DNA of 64,000 nucleotides from contig JAQIWT010000006.1 of assembly GCA_034696485.1 (NCBI GenBank), positions 1 through 64,000 on the forward strand. The letters are read 5' to 3'. Positions 46,304 to 57,576 of this stretch are shown piece by piece. Both the position numbers and the translations under genes were made by a program. The notes beneath the pieces are model-generated. The model did not search any database and was not told where the DNA came from. It saw only the letters and a list, made by a program, of their open reading frames with translations. This stretch comes from Isohypsibius dastychi (taxonomy: Eukaryota > Tardigrada > Eutardigrada > Parachela > Isohypsibiidae). How positions within the stretch are numbered: the first letter of the stretch is position 1; every line of letters begins with the position of its first letter.

Positions 46304-47103
46304 ATGTATTTCTCCAGCCTTGTGATTATTGTTTCATTATGTCTAGCATTTACAACCGTTGAAATCCAGGTACGTTATTCAATTTAAATTCATTGTCGCC
46401 AAATATTTTGTGCAATTGTTCAGTTTTAGTCAAAGGACCACCATCGCCGACATCGCCATCATCATCGAAATTCCACGCGTGTTGATAATCCTCCTGGACC
46501 AGTTGGCGGAAACAACGATGACGAACTCGGTAAATGAATCATCATTTCATATCTTCGCGATAAAATGTGTCAATTTGCTGAATATCCCTTCAGGTAACAT
46601 GGCGCGAGGAAATTGGGCTAATACTCGTATCGGTAAGTCACAGTCAAAATCTATTAAAAAACAATAGCGAATAAAATTGTTTCGTTGTAGATTCCAACGA
46701 TTTCAGTAAGCGTACTTGAATCATTTTCGATTCCGGGGACATGGACGGTTTTATATTGGTTTTTCTGGAATATACTGCGATCACACTAAGTAATTTCTGC
46801 CTTTTTTAGGGGGTGCCGCAGGACGACAAGCCCGTAGCGCAGGTGTGTTTAATTCGACAACTTTTCTTTTGTTTTCAGTTGAAATTCGAATTCTGGTTAA
46901 TATTTTGACTTGAAGGTTACATGGTGAACAATGGCGGAAATGCGGGAACAACTGCCTTGCTGATGCAGATGATGGCACAGCAAAATTCGGCTAAAGCTTG
47001 CAATGTGACCGGCGGAAGTCCCCCCATGGATTTCAACATGATCCTTCCGGTTTTACTCCAAACTATGCAACAACCTACAATGGTGGGTGGCGGAAGTGGG
47101 TAA
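46304..47103 (+). CDS. Novel small secreted protein, His/Arg-rich then Met/Gln-rich
   Basis: Six exons: 46304-46369, 46430-46529, 46594-46632, 46691-46705, 46810-46842 and 46916-47103. They total 441 nt, 146 residues. A strong signal peptide (SSLVIIVSLCLAF) ends near residue 22. The mature part opens with a basic His-rich block (SKDHHRRHRHHHRN) that could bind metal. A Gly/Asn-rich linker follows, then a hydrophobic Met/Gln helix (TTALLMQMMAQQ), one Cys, and a tail ending in MVGGGSG. No known domain. The 15-nt exon 4 is the least certain: skipping it keeps the frame and changes only a few residues, so it might be alternatively spliced. Possible roles include structural, antimicrobial or precursor peptide; none is shown. 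Confidence 0.65.
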
Positions 47104-48582
47104 ATTTTCACCCGATCAGATCTTCCTCGAAAGTCACCATCAGTTCATTTCCGGGTTGATCTTTGTTGCATTCCCAATTTTGTTTTTCGGGTTGAAAATT
47201 ATTTCAGAAACGTGTTTCGAAATTTTAATGCATGAAGCTGCGAGAATGAGGGATTTGTGTTTAAAGAATATGGTTAGTGTATATCTTCTAGAATGTTTAC
47301 GAAAATAAATGGTCTATCAGTTTCATCAGGGATTCGCTACTGGAGATGGATAAGATCTGGTCTGATTCATGGTGTATCACATTACCGCCATTTTGGTAGT
47401 TCATAAGTCAATGACCAAAACGCGACCACATTGGACAAAATAATTCATACTTCCCACATTCTTTCATTTTGTGCGACGAGAAATTCACTTTAACTTTTTC
47501 GAGAAAATTAAGCCTACTCATTATCATGATCGGCTTTGATTTGTCGGCTTTGGATGAGCAAGTGTAAAATTTTTGCTCAAACGGACGATTTCATCTGTGC
47601 TTATATTTAAAAGCGTGACTAACATACCGCAATATTATCTGCAGTAAAATATTAATGGGCCAATTTTCAAAATAAGCCTGAGTAAAAACTAGGCCTGATC
47701 TGAATTAACCGGTAATCACTGGTCCTGGTGAATTAATAAATCGAACACAAACATTTTGATTTGCCGCTGTTTTACTCGACCAAAATTAAACTTTGTTTAA
47801 TTTTGTTACTGTGAATTTAATCTTGCTTATTTCGTAGACAGAGTAACTGTAATTGAGATTCGAATTTTCTATTAGTAATGTCATTCCATCTCTTCTTGAA
47901 CACCCCGCTGAGCAACAGGCATGCAAGAGAACTGTGTGACACTTGCTGAACACAAACCAGACACATCTTCTCAATTTCAGTCGCATCTTTCTGCTAAGAT
48001 GCAAAGAGACCCTTACCAAATTTCCAGTCCAGAAGATGCGGGAAAGTCACTAATCAAGAGAGGAGCTGCCAAAAATACGACGAGAGCCAAACCAGATGCT
48101 GGTCGCCCTTTTTATAATTGGCTGACTGGAAATCTGGCGTGTCGCTCTGGCAAAACACTCTCCCTCAAAATCGCGACTAAAGAGATTCTTAAATTAGCTC
48201 ATCATCTCGAGCCTCCAGTTTCCAAATGAAGAGACGTCCGCTCGAATCATTTTGATTCTTTGACTCTCGCTGGAAAATTGAGGGGAAAAGTCAATTGTAA
48301 TTTAGCGGCATCTTTATTTTTTATTACATGATATAATTCGAGCCCAGGAATGCCGGGCAAGGAGAAAAGCGCGGGCAAGAGGAGAGGTAATTTGCTAATA
48401 AGGCCCCATCCTCTTCGATAATTGTCAGACATGCACGCGCCAACTCGTAATTGAAAGCACCGGACTATGAAATGCAATGAGACAATTACTGTCACTTTTC
48501 GGTTTGTCTTAATAAAAACTCTAATGCAAAAATTATAACAACAAACTTCCTCTTGGTTCTTTCTTTATATTTCATCTTCCAG
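47104..48582. other. Region that should hold the homeobox gene's 5' exon; not identified
   Basis: The homeobox exon at 48583 begins in phase 1 and has no in-frame ATG before the homeodomain, so a 5' coding exon must exist upstream. Candidates are an ORF at 47921-48229 and a short ATG ORF at 47526, but neither has a strong donor in the right phase. Confidence 0.35.
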
Positions 48583-49805
48583 ATTTGCATGGCTTGGAAG
48601 AGTTTCCGCTGCACGATGATGTCGTTGCGGGAAGGGATGACCAAGTGGAGGATACAAGAAATGGATCTAAGAAACAATCCAGGAGGAATCGGACTACTTT
48701 TACGACGGCGCAATTGAATGCGTTGGAGAAAGTGTTTGAGAAAACTCATTATCCTGACGCGTTCAATCGAGAGGATATTGCTCGAAAGGTCAACTTAACC
48801 GAAGCTCGCGTTCAGGTAGAAATCATATGAGCTGCTTGAATTGTGACAAAAGATCAATACCGTATTGCGATAGAAACTTGGAAATTTGCGGTCAAGATTG
48901 ATCTTTGAATTTCAAAATGCAATGGTTGTTGAGTCTTTTAGAATGGACTTTATTTCGTAGAGACTTATTCCAGATTCTGTAAGGCTTTTATCGAATTAAT
49001 TTCTTACCTCACTCCGGAGACTTTTTTCTGTCCCCATCAATTTATTAGAAAGATATCAAAACTAGGTAACTGAACGTGATCACAGTTACAACCTTGATAT
49101 AACATAATCACCCAGTTTTTAATACAACACATTTGGCCTGAAAATTAAATCAGTTTTTCAATCGGTTACAAACTTTTTCGGTTTTGGTGTTTTGTTTTTT
49201 TTCCCATACCGCAAAAATGTCGGGTGGAACACATTTTCGGTTCTTGCCAAATGTTTGAACGCATACTTATAGTACTCACAATTTCCTGCACATTTACTTG
49301 CGTTCCGAGCTTTTTTCGTTCGGTTGTGAACTTAAGAGAATTCCTCGATTCTTCGGGAGAAACGCAAATTTCAAAACTAGTTTTCAGATCTGGTTTGCAA
49401 GATCAGCCGAACTAATTTGAGTTTATTCTCTTGATGCTGATTTTAGACCCGTTATTTTCGCAGGTATGGTTCCAAAATCGGAGAGCGAAATTTCGCCGTA
49501 ACGAAAAGTCTTCCTCCTATCAGAAGCCTTATTCTCCCCCAGAAACTCCAATCGAGCTGCGCGAACCGGTTGCACCAGAGCAGAAGTTTGATTGTTCGCC
49601 AACGCGTTTCATGCACCGTCCGCGAATAATGGAATATGAACGCGACACACCATCAACCAGTCATCTCTACTCTGTTAATAATAATTTCAACACAACATCG
49701 GTGCCACAACCTCATCGATCAACGACATTAGCACACCACACCATGGATAATTACATTAACCAACCATGGCCGACATCAGCGCATCCCATGTTCTGGTATA
49801 AATAA
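48583..49805 (+). CDS. Prrx-like paired-type homeodomain transcription factor, 5' partial
   Basis: Two exons seen: 48583-48815 and 49464-49805; the N-terminal exon is missing. The homeodomain begins [19 protein letters not shown], continues with [19 protein letters not shown] and LTEARVQ, and ends with [16 protein letters not shown]. Residue 50 is Gln (WFQN). The intron falls between RVQ and VWF, the classic paired-class position. [17 protein letters not shown] and RRAKFRRNE match vertebrate PRRX1/2 better than Arx, Phox2, Rax or Unc-4 types. No paired domain is present. The C-terminal 95 residues are Pro/His/Ser-rich with [14 protein letters not shown] and end in MFWYK; there is no clear OAR motif. 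A nuclear DNA-binding regulator expected to bind TAATTA-type sites; PRRX proteins act in mesoderm in vertebrates. Confidence 0.92.
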
Positions 49806-50685
49806 ATACCGCATTTGATATTCAAAATGTTTCCTTCCGATTGATCCCCGTTTGTTACATGCTGCGTCTTTATACCAAGATAAATATTCAAGTCGATATG
49901 TATTACATCGGATTGCAAATTCGGTTGAAAACTGAAGTCAAGGAGTTCCCTGGTGACCTTTCCTAATTTGGAATCCAAAGTACGGTTTGTCAGATTTGGT
50001 TCGAACAGAAATTTCCGATCAAAGCTTTGATGATATGACAGATTGATAAATGTTTAATCTGTAACAATAATGTTAACAAAGTTTGTTCAAGCAATCTAAG
50101 CGTCAAACGAAGGGATGCGGCCGTAATCGTGACACGAGCCGGCGACAGCTGCACGCGCCTGTTTCTTATGGACATCACTCAAAAAAGCTGCCATCTTTCA
50201 AGTCTGCACGATAAGCTTTATGCTCTTCTGATTTTGTTATTCCAGCTTGCGTCGATATAGTTCGCGAAGAAAACAGAAGATGATTGATCCGGTCATCGAG
50301 TTCTGTTTTACAAATCGTTGTACGGTAAATACCACGGATACCGCGTGCAGTTAGCAAAAGTTATATCGCAAATTTTGGTTATGATAAGTGTCATACTCGC
50401 GGAACGAGGAGCGAGTTCCGCCTGTTCGAGAAGATCGCGGACTTCCAAAGCTAAAAAGTTCCAAATCTGAAGCGTTTAGACCATGTAGTTGTGCGCTCAC
50501 CACATCCCTGCCACACTGCTCAGCAAGCCCCTACACCGCGGACGGCTGAAGAAAGCAAAACAAATCTTTGAAATTTGGACTTCAACTGTTGGATATCCGC
50601 TTCACCTCGTTTGACTTTGGTTTCTGGGATCAATCAAACCCGAAAATGTAGCGTGTTTTTACCGTGTATTTATGCTGATCTAAAA
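49806..50685. other. Intergenic with a short hairpin
   Basis: 3' flank of the homeobox gene and 5' flank of the SMIM13-like gene. A small inverted repeat at 50399-50421 (GCGGAAC...GTTCCGC) is the only structure noticed; it is too short to interpret. Confidence 0.4.
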
Positions 50686-51047
50686 ATGGGTGACTTTGGA
50701 GTCTCGGAAGTTGTAGGAACATGTGTCCTTGTGTTGTTGGCCATCGTCGTTGTTTTGCTGTTCATTGTTCTGGGTGAGACATTTATTCCCATTTCTCAAA
50801 GGTGCAAAGCGTTAAAGTTCCTGATTTTCCTATTCCAGGATGGTACATTGTTTGGAAGTTGATTCTATCCCACTTTCGATTCTTCCGTGAAATATTTGGA
50901 ATGGAAAACGGCGAAGAGTCCAAGCCTGGAAATCGTTCTCGAAATCCTCGAATTTCGGAAGGACATTCTCAGGTCCGCCATCGACAAGCTCGATCCGAAC
51001 AGCAACCGACAACCGCCAAAACTTCGCCGGACAGTACTAAGAAATAA
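50686..51047 (+). CDS. SMIM13: SMIM13-like small integral membrane protein
   Basis: Two exons, 50686-50773 and 50839-51047, 297 nt, 98 residues (human SMIM13 is 91). One N-terminal transmembrane helix (VVGTCVLVLLAIVVVLLFIV) runs into the conserved GWYIVWKLILSHFRFFREIFG, which aligns with GWYFVWHLFLSKFKFLRELVG of human SMIM13. The remainder is a charged, disordered tail with RHRQARSE, as in the human protein. Molecular function unknown. An ORF of 115 codons in another frame (50887-51234) overlaps the second exon but is probably chance. Confidence 0.9.
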
Positions 51048-51321
51048 AATAAATCCCCTTGACATCCGGAACCTTCTTTTGTTCAACCAAAGTTATTGCA
51101 CTGCTGTTGAAATCCGTTTTCAGATTTTTGATTTCGAAGTTCTTCTGCGCAATGTCCAGAATTTAATCCCACAGAACAAGTTGTATAAATGCCTTCTTAA
51201 CAGAATCGAAGAACGGAAAACCACCACGAATTAAAATATAAAAATTGCGAACTTGCTGAGAAAAATCGGAAGTATCGAAATCATTCGAAACTTCGAAATC
51301 CAACAATTTTCCAAGCTTCGT

Positions 51322-52371
51322 TCAGAATTGATATTCACGAGTTATGACGTCTCCAGGTCGGCCAGGATAATAATTCGGGTACCAGACTTGGTAAGTCAGA
51401 AACCATGCAGCAATCCCCATGAAAACTCCAAGAAGTCGCTGAACGAAATCGTGATAATAAATCAGCGTGATGATCAGCATGAAGTCCCACAACATGGCCA
51501 ACATCGCCAATGCAACTGCAATTATCCGAATCGCCAGAATTAATTTAGGTTTCACGACTTCGTCGAACTGAATTTCTTCCTCATTCGTCGCGTCATCCGA
51601 CGACTGAATATCCTCTTTTTCCCACTTGAAAAATCCTCTAGCTTCTTCCAGGATCAATAATCCACAATAAATTAGCAGAAATGCATGGCCCGATATATCA
51701 AACTGCGACCAATTTTCCCCAGCATCAACGCAAGCTCTCCGCGAAGCCAGATCCGTGTTCGAGCAACTTCCGGTCTTGCGTTCAATCCCCATGAACGTGC
51801 TCGTCACTCCGAACCAAACAGCCGTTCCAACAAGCAGTCTTGTCACATTTCTGGCAACTGTTTTAACTGTTCCATCGCTCTCAACATATCCGCACAAACC
51901 GAAGAATACAGCGAGGAGCCAGAAGGTCCATCCCCAACTCAATTTCACGAACCATTGGTTCAGAAAGCTCTCTTTTCTGAAAAAGTAAAATCCACGAAAT
52001 GGTTCGAAAACTTCGGATAAAACGTAGCATATAACGGCAAGTGCAACGTAGAAGAGGGCCTTGTTTTTTGGCGGGATGTTAAGGAACAATTTGCTGAGAT
52101 AGATTATCCACTGGATAACTTCGGGGAAGCGTTGGATTTCTGGAGGGGCAGTTTTATCTGGTGAGTCGAGTAAGTCGGGTTCCTGTTCCAAATTTCGGAT
52201 GGGGTTCCTTGAGCTGTAAAGCTTTTTGGAACTGTAGTCGAGTGGGGACAAATCTGGGGAATTTCGTCGACGATTTGGAGGAGATGAAGTTGGGCCGTTG
52301 CTCAACTCGCGATTAAGCTCGTCGATTTCCGAAGGCATTTCCAAAATACGAAACAGGTAATTCGAATCCAA
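51322..52371 (-). CDS. FITM2: FIT-family ER lipid-droplet protein (fat storage-inducing)
   Basis: Intronless, 349 residues. FIT proteins are ER membrane acyl-CoA diphosphatases needed for lipid droplet formation and ER integrity. The first about 85 residues are polar and poorly conserved. At least five hydrophobic helices follow, from about 104 to 335. The two catalytic His of the family are visible: His229 in FDISGHAFLLIYCGLL and His307 in LIYYHDFVQRLLG. WSQFDISGH and the C-terminal WYPNYYPGRPG also fit. The first ATG at 52371 is used; the second at 52338 (MPSEIDELN) is an equally plausible start. The lack of introns is unusual among its neighbours and could reflect retroposition or intron loss. 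Convergent with the SMIM13-like gene, with 274 bp between stops. Confidence 0.95.
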   Translation of the reverse strand: MDSNYLFRILEMPSEIDELNRELSNGPTSSPPNRRRNSPDLSPLDYSSKKLYSSRNPIRNLEQEPDLLDSPDKTAPPEIQRFPEVIQWIIYLSKLFLNIPPKNKALFYVALAVICYVLSEVFEPFRGFYFFRKESFLNQWFVKLSWGWTFWLLAVFFGLCGYVESDGTVKTVARNVTRLLVGTAVWFGVTSTFMGIERKTGSCSNTDLASRRACVDAGENWSQFDISGHAFLLIYCGLLILEEARGFFKWEKEDIQSSDDATNEEEIQFDEVVKPKLILAIRIIAVALAMLAMLWDFMLIITLIYYHDFVQRLLGVFMGIAAWFLTYQVWYPNYYPGRPGDVITREYQF

Positions 52372-53160
52372 AGAACAAACGGTAATCAGTAACTCAGTGT
52401 GAGAAATAATTGATGGAGGACGTGAAGAACTTAATTATACGGCAAATATCGAAGATAACTGGGAAATTTGGCTGCAGGCAGCCAACTGGACTGGCTGAGA
52501 TATGAGAGGGGTCCTGGCCTGGGTAACAACAATGTGTCATAGGGGGTGACTCATGCTACTCAATGTACGAGGAATTTATATTCAGCGCCATATTCCACAA
52601 ATACAGGAAGAACACGTTTAGAATCCTCTTCATCGCGCCAATCATGGTGTATGCATCATCTCACAAGTAAATCAGTCTTGAATTTTACACCTCTTTCATG
52701 AACAATTGAGTAGTGTGCTTGGCTCACGCGGACACCTTTTGCTGCGCGAGAAGATGTTTTCCTGTACAATGAAAGGTCATGCCGTCGTGGAATTTCCCAT
52801 CACTTCCGTTTCACAAGCTAGTTCAATTTCCTCCCCTTTTGTGATGTCAGAGATGACGCCTCAGTTCATTCACCCACACTGTTTCCAGTTTGAACCCAGT
52901 CTCTTTGAAACAGAAGTGGAGACCTAATTTGTATAGTTTTGCGTTCTTTATCCAGATTCGTCACCGGAAACAAACGGTGGTATTCATTAGAAAAAGAAAA
53001 AAGAACGGTGAATATTAAGATTCAAAATCTCTCAAAAACTTATTTAGGTAGTCGATTTTCTGCACAGGCGGGGTAGATTGCGTGTTGCATATTATATGTC
53101 CAACAATTTCCGGCACAGCCGCAACAAGAGACGAGTTTGAGGGAGCAATCAATGAAATTT
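52372..53160. other. Intergenic, nothing recognised
   Basis: 5' flank of FITM and 3' flank of the nicotinic receptor gene, both on the minus strand. No additional exon or RNA gene seen. Confidence 0.4.
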
Positions 53161-56100
53161 TCATAAGTGATTTTCCACAGGATCCGATATGCCCTTGTCC
53201 CCAAACATTGGGACTATCACAAGCAAAGTGAACGTCGAAGTGACGGTGGCCACAAAAAATATCCAAAAAAGACACCGATCCAGCACTTGAGCAACCTGTC
53301 TCCATTGCTTTCGAACCTGAAAAAAAACCGGTTTATAGAATTTATCGTTCCAGTAAAGTTATCACACAAAGCTACACGGAAACAGGAATTCGAGGAGCGA
53401 ATGATTTACAAATAGTTGGTAGCTTGAGGTGTCGCATGGTTATATTACCACATCTCTACAATGCTTTTCATAGCAATAGAGAGTAATGTACAGAATGAGG
53501 TGTGAAACGAGTTGGACTGAAAAATACCGTCATCCCAGCGGTGGATATTTCTTGTTTTTAATTTCGATGAGAATGCTAATAATGAAACAAATCTTAAAAA
53601 CTTTAACATCAAAATGAAATGGGGCGGAAACGTTATGCCAAAACTGCTCGAATGCACACTGTAGCAGATGAACAACATAAACAACTAACAGGCAAAAAAT
53701 CATCAGAAACTGAAGACACCAGTTAAACAAATTTAACAGAAATTCAAAATGGAACCGGGCAAAATTAGTATCAGTTATGAATTATCGACTGCAAAAACCT
53801 TAGAAACTGATGCAAATTTCAATACTGAAAATAAATGTCAGAAATTCAATGTCATAAATAAACTAATGTCATAAATTAGAACCTCTATATTCTAACTCCG
53901 ATAGAACCGAATCTTAGATCAAGAATCGGTGAAGTGAAATGCCGATATGTGATTTGAATACCGGCAAACATCTACTAGTACATCTTATTTTAGTTAGATC
54001 AAATCAGCTTGTCCAGGTTTGCATAATAACGAGAAACAACTCTTCAACCAACGAACCAATTATCCATTCTGTTGTGTGTTTACAATTCAATTATATTCAC
54101 TGGGTTTCATTTATTATTTTGATTATTTTAATTATTATCATTATTTATGTATCACAGGTACTCCGATACCTTATGTGGTTTGAGAACGCTATATCAAATA
54201 AAAGATTAAAAACGAAATGGAAACATGGCCGGTGTATTTTAAGAGATACCGAACAAAAACATACCCACAGAAACCAAAAGAACTGAACTTCCAAAATTCA
54301 CACCTCTGTTTCCCATTAATTTACCTGTAGAATGTTCTCATCCTGTTCATGGCGAGAAATGAGCAAAGTAAGGGCCCGAATGACTTCTTCCTGTAACCGA
54401 TCTTTACTGCGACTTCGATGTCGTCGTCTCGGCAGATTTTCTCCCGCATTACTTCCAACATGATTGTTTTCCATCGGTGGCACCGAACTCGAATGGACAC
54501 TGGATGCCGCAAATAATTGCCGGCGATGTGCGGCGTTCAACGGCGAAGAAACGGGCGGTGCAGCTGAGCGTTCATTCCTCCTCATCTCGTCGAGTATTTG
54601 ACCGTATCTGATGCGATTTAAAGACGACATCGGAAAAGCTGTTTCGCCATCGCTAAATTCTGGATCGTTTAAAGATAATTGCGTGTGCATTGATCGTCCT
54701 CGCGCTTGGGAGGCGGTTGGAGGGTGCTTGGGAGTTCGGGAACGACGGTTGTAATCTGTATCGATGCACATTATGTATGCAAGTTGTTTAAGGACCAGCT
54801 TCTGAATCCAACGTGGAACGATGAATTTCTCCGGCGCGCGCCAATGGAAATTAAGGACGAATACCGTCATGATGACTGATATCGAAGTCATCGTCATCAC
54901 AACCGTCAGATAAATTCCTGGAACAAGATCTTAAATTAGCTCGGAAAAGATTATTCGAGGAAAAGCAGGAGGTCAACAGGATTCAATCTGATTGATCAAA
55001 AACTTGGAATATACGGCAAACTGAATACAAACGAGATTTTAGCATTTCTTTGACTAAACTGAAGAGGTTATCTTCGTCACACTCTTTTCAAACGATTCAG
55101 TTTTTCCAGATATTCATTTTTCGGAGAAGTCAGAAAAGCATGAGATATTTATTGTAGCCTTTGGAGAACCAGTTAGCATAAATCAAACTGCCAGGAGGCC
55201 AGGGTCATAGGAAAACTTGATCAGTTCGCAAAGGGTTCAGCTCGAAGCAGAAAATACTTTTTCAATTGTGTCAAATAAGAATTTCATTTCATTAAAAATA
55301 ACATTCAACTGGTTAAAAAAACACTAAAATTAAAACCATATAATACCTCGATCTTGAGCTTTTAGAAAGCTTTCAAAATTACCGCGGCGGTGTTTTCTGG
55401 TTTTGAACACAGGTTGATCAGAGACCGGTTTCAACTGATAAATAAATTCAAAAGGCAAAAAGATACTCATATAACTGTGCTCGCAATGGAATCGAGTACC
55501 ATATTGTTTTTCGTATAGCAACAACTAATTAACTTGAAAGTCATGAGCTGGGATCAAGTGTACCTATCAAGGGAATAAAATCCGAAGTTTCCGGTAGCTT
55601 CTCCGCTATGGCCAGCATGAAGACCGAAAACCTGAACACAAACAATTTTGGATAAAATAAATAAAAAAAAAGATGAAGAAATCAACAAAATAAAAACAAA
55701 TGAAATCATAAATAAAATAACAAGAAGTCGAAAGAAAAACCTACGCCAAAAGGACGGTGACTCCCAACGCAATTTTTTCTCCACTATCCGGTGGCAACAG
55801 GAAAACAAGCAACGTCAAAGTCGACATCATAATACAGGGGAAAACCACGTTATACGTATAGTACAGAACTCTACGACGAATGACGATCCGAAAGGTCACG
55901 TCTGAAAACGGTAATTAGATGAGAAAAAAATTGTTAGTTATCAAAAATAGAATTGCTTATGTTTTACCAACAAATGGTTCCGGACAGCAGCTGTAATATT
56001 TTGCATTCCGTTGGACATCGATTTTCAACAATTCCCATTCTCCATTTTTCACATAATTTTTCAAGTCAACTTCCGCTGTTCTGTTGGTCACATCAACTTG

Positions 56101-57576
56101 GAATCCATTATAAGTCCACGATCCAAACTTCATGATGCACTCTTGTGAATCGAACGGGAAAAAGGTGATATCAACGCGACAGGTGCTTCGAAGTTTCGTC
56201 GGCGGCGGCCAAAAAACATTGCCGTTACTGTGGACCATCGCCTTGCTTTTCATATAGCCGCTCGTATAATCATCCGCACTGTAAACATTGCAATGAGAGA
56301 AGATTATTGGTTAGGTAAATAAAAGGCCTTTTGGGCAGTGTTTGGATTAATGCGATTGCTATTGATTTCGTCAACTCACTTGTTGTAAAGAACGATATCC
56401 GGAAGCCATAAAAGCTCGCAAGGTGCTCGTAAAACACTTAGATTGTTATATCTGGAAAACAATTTTTTTATTAACGGATAATTGGAAATGAATGCGTGTT
56501 TCGAATTACTCAATTGGATCCCATATCAGCAACTCATCGTACCATTCCTGATCTAGCCATACCATCGTCGTCAGAACTTGATTTCTTTCGTCCTTAAAAA
56601 GCAGTTAATTTGTTAGCTCCAGTAAGTTCAATTGGATTATTCGACTAGATAAAACTAATCTGGAAACCCATTTCGCTAGCTGGGAAAACGAATATCTGTT
56701 CACTGGACGAGTTTGTCAGAGGGTGAAATCTCAACCTGATTATCATACAAATCAACATAGAAACTATTCAATTCGATACGATATATTTCTCAAAAGACCT
56801 AAGAAATTTAAAATCAAACAGCCACAGAAACAGGAAAAAAATTCAATTTATCTTCTCGAATTTTGGGAATTGTTTTTTGAAACCCATGGCAATATATTTT
56901 TGCAATTCGTAATTTGACGTAATTATTCATTTTGCAAGCCAGACTATGTTTGTTCATTTCAAAATCAATCCTGAAAAAAACACACAAACTCAGTGCCTCT
57001 TTATGACAGTGAGTTTATAATAACTCAAATCAACACAGTTTTTAAATGTGATAATTTTAAAATAAAGTAAATTTTCGAAGTTATTTTAATGGAAGTTTCA
57101 CTGTCAGATGGGCTAACGAAATCTTGGAAACCATGTGCAAAATAAAAAACCGTAACAGACCTTGGTGTTCACTTTTTTGTTGATGAAACCTCTTCAATAC
57201 ATTTTTCTTTGTAAATTGAACTTCCATTCCTAAGTTTGCGATATTTTGGGACATATCGACTTGACCTAACCATTGCTAAATAACAACGAAAACCAAACAT
57301 AAATACTGTCCGCTTTAAATCTCAAACAGTATCGATTAAGAAACAAATATAAATTTTACCAAGAACATGGCTATTTGTTTCAAATTTAATTTACCAGATC
57401 AAACAGATGAGTGAGTGTAATTCCCAGCCGGACGACAACTGTAGTGGAGGCATTTTTAACAGGTCGAACACTTCTCTCATAGCCTCTGAGTAGACTGTAC
57501 AACAATCTCTGCTCATCAGTCTGCTGTTCTTTCGGTCTGATAAAGCCGGAAATGTTCGGAGGAAGACTCCAGGAAT
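53161..57576 (-). CDS. Nicotinic acetylcholine receptor alpha-type subunit, 5' exon not found
   Basis: Eight exons: 57576-57395, 56592-56510, 56451-56380, 56278-55968, 55901-55745, 55631-55564, 54917-54325 and 53316-53161. They give about 540 residues with consistent phases; only the signal-peptide exon is missing. Pentameric ligand-gated channel subunit at synapses or muscle. Landmarks are loop [15 protein letters not shown], the 13-residue Cys-loop from CRVDITFF to [13 protein letters not shown], and the vicinal Cys pair in YYSCCPEPF that marks an alpha subunit. TM1 has [13 protein letters not shown]. In TM2, [14 protein letters not shown] carries the Glu ring of cation-selective channels. 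TM3 is [17 protein letters not shown] long Ser/Arg-rich cytoplasmic loop precedes TM4 ([19 protein letters not shown]). FGSWTY and TM1-TM2 lean toward alpha7/ACR-16-like subunits. The TM4 exon is about 1 kb from the loop exon. Confidence 0.94.

Noticed and set aside
50887-51234. 115-codon plus-strand ORF overlapping SMIM13-like exon 2
   Set aside because: The SMIM13 frame is conserved and this one has no recognisable content; probably chance, although its length is notable.
51685-52020. 111-codon plus-strand ORF
   Set aside because: Antisense shadow of the FITM coding sequence.
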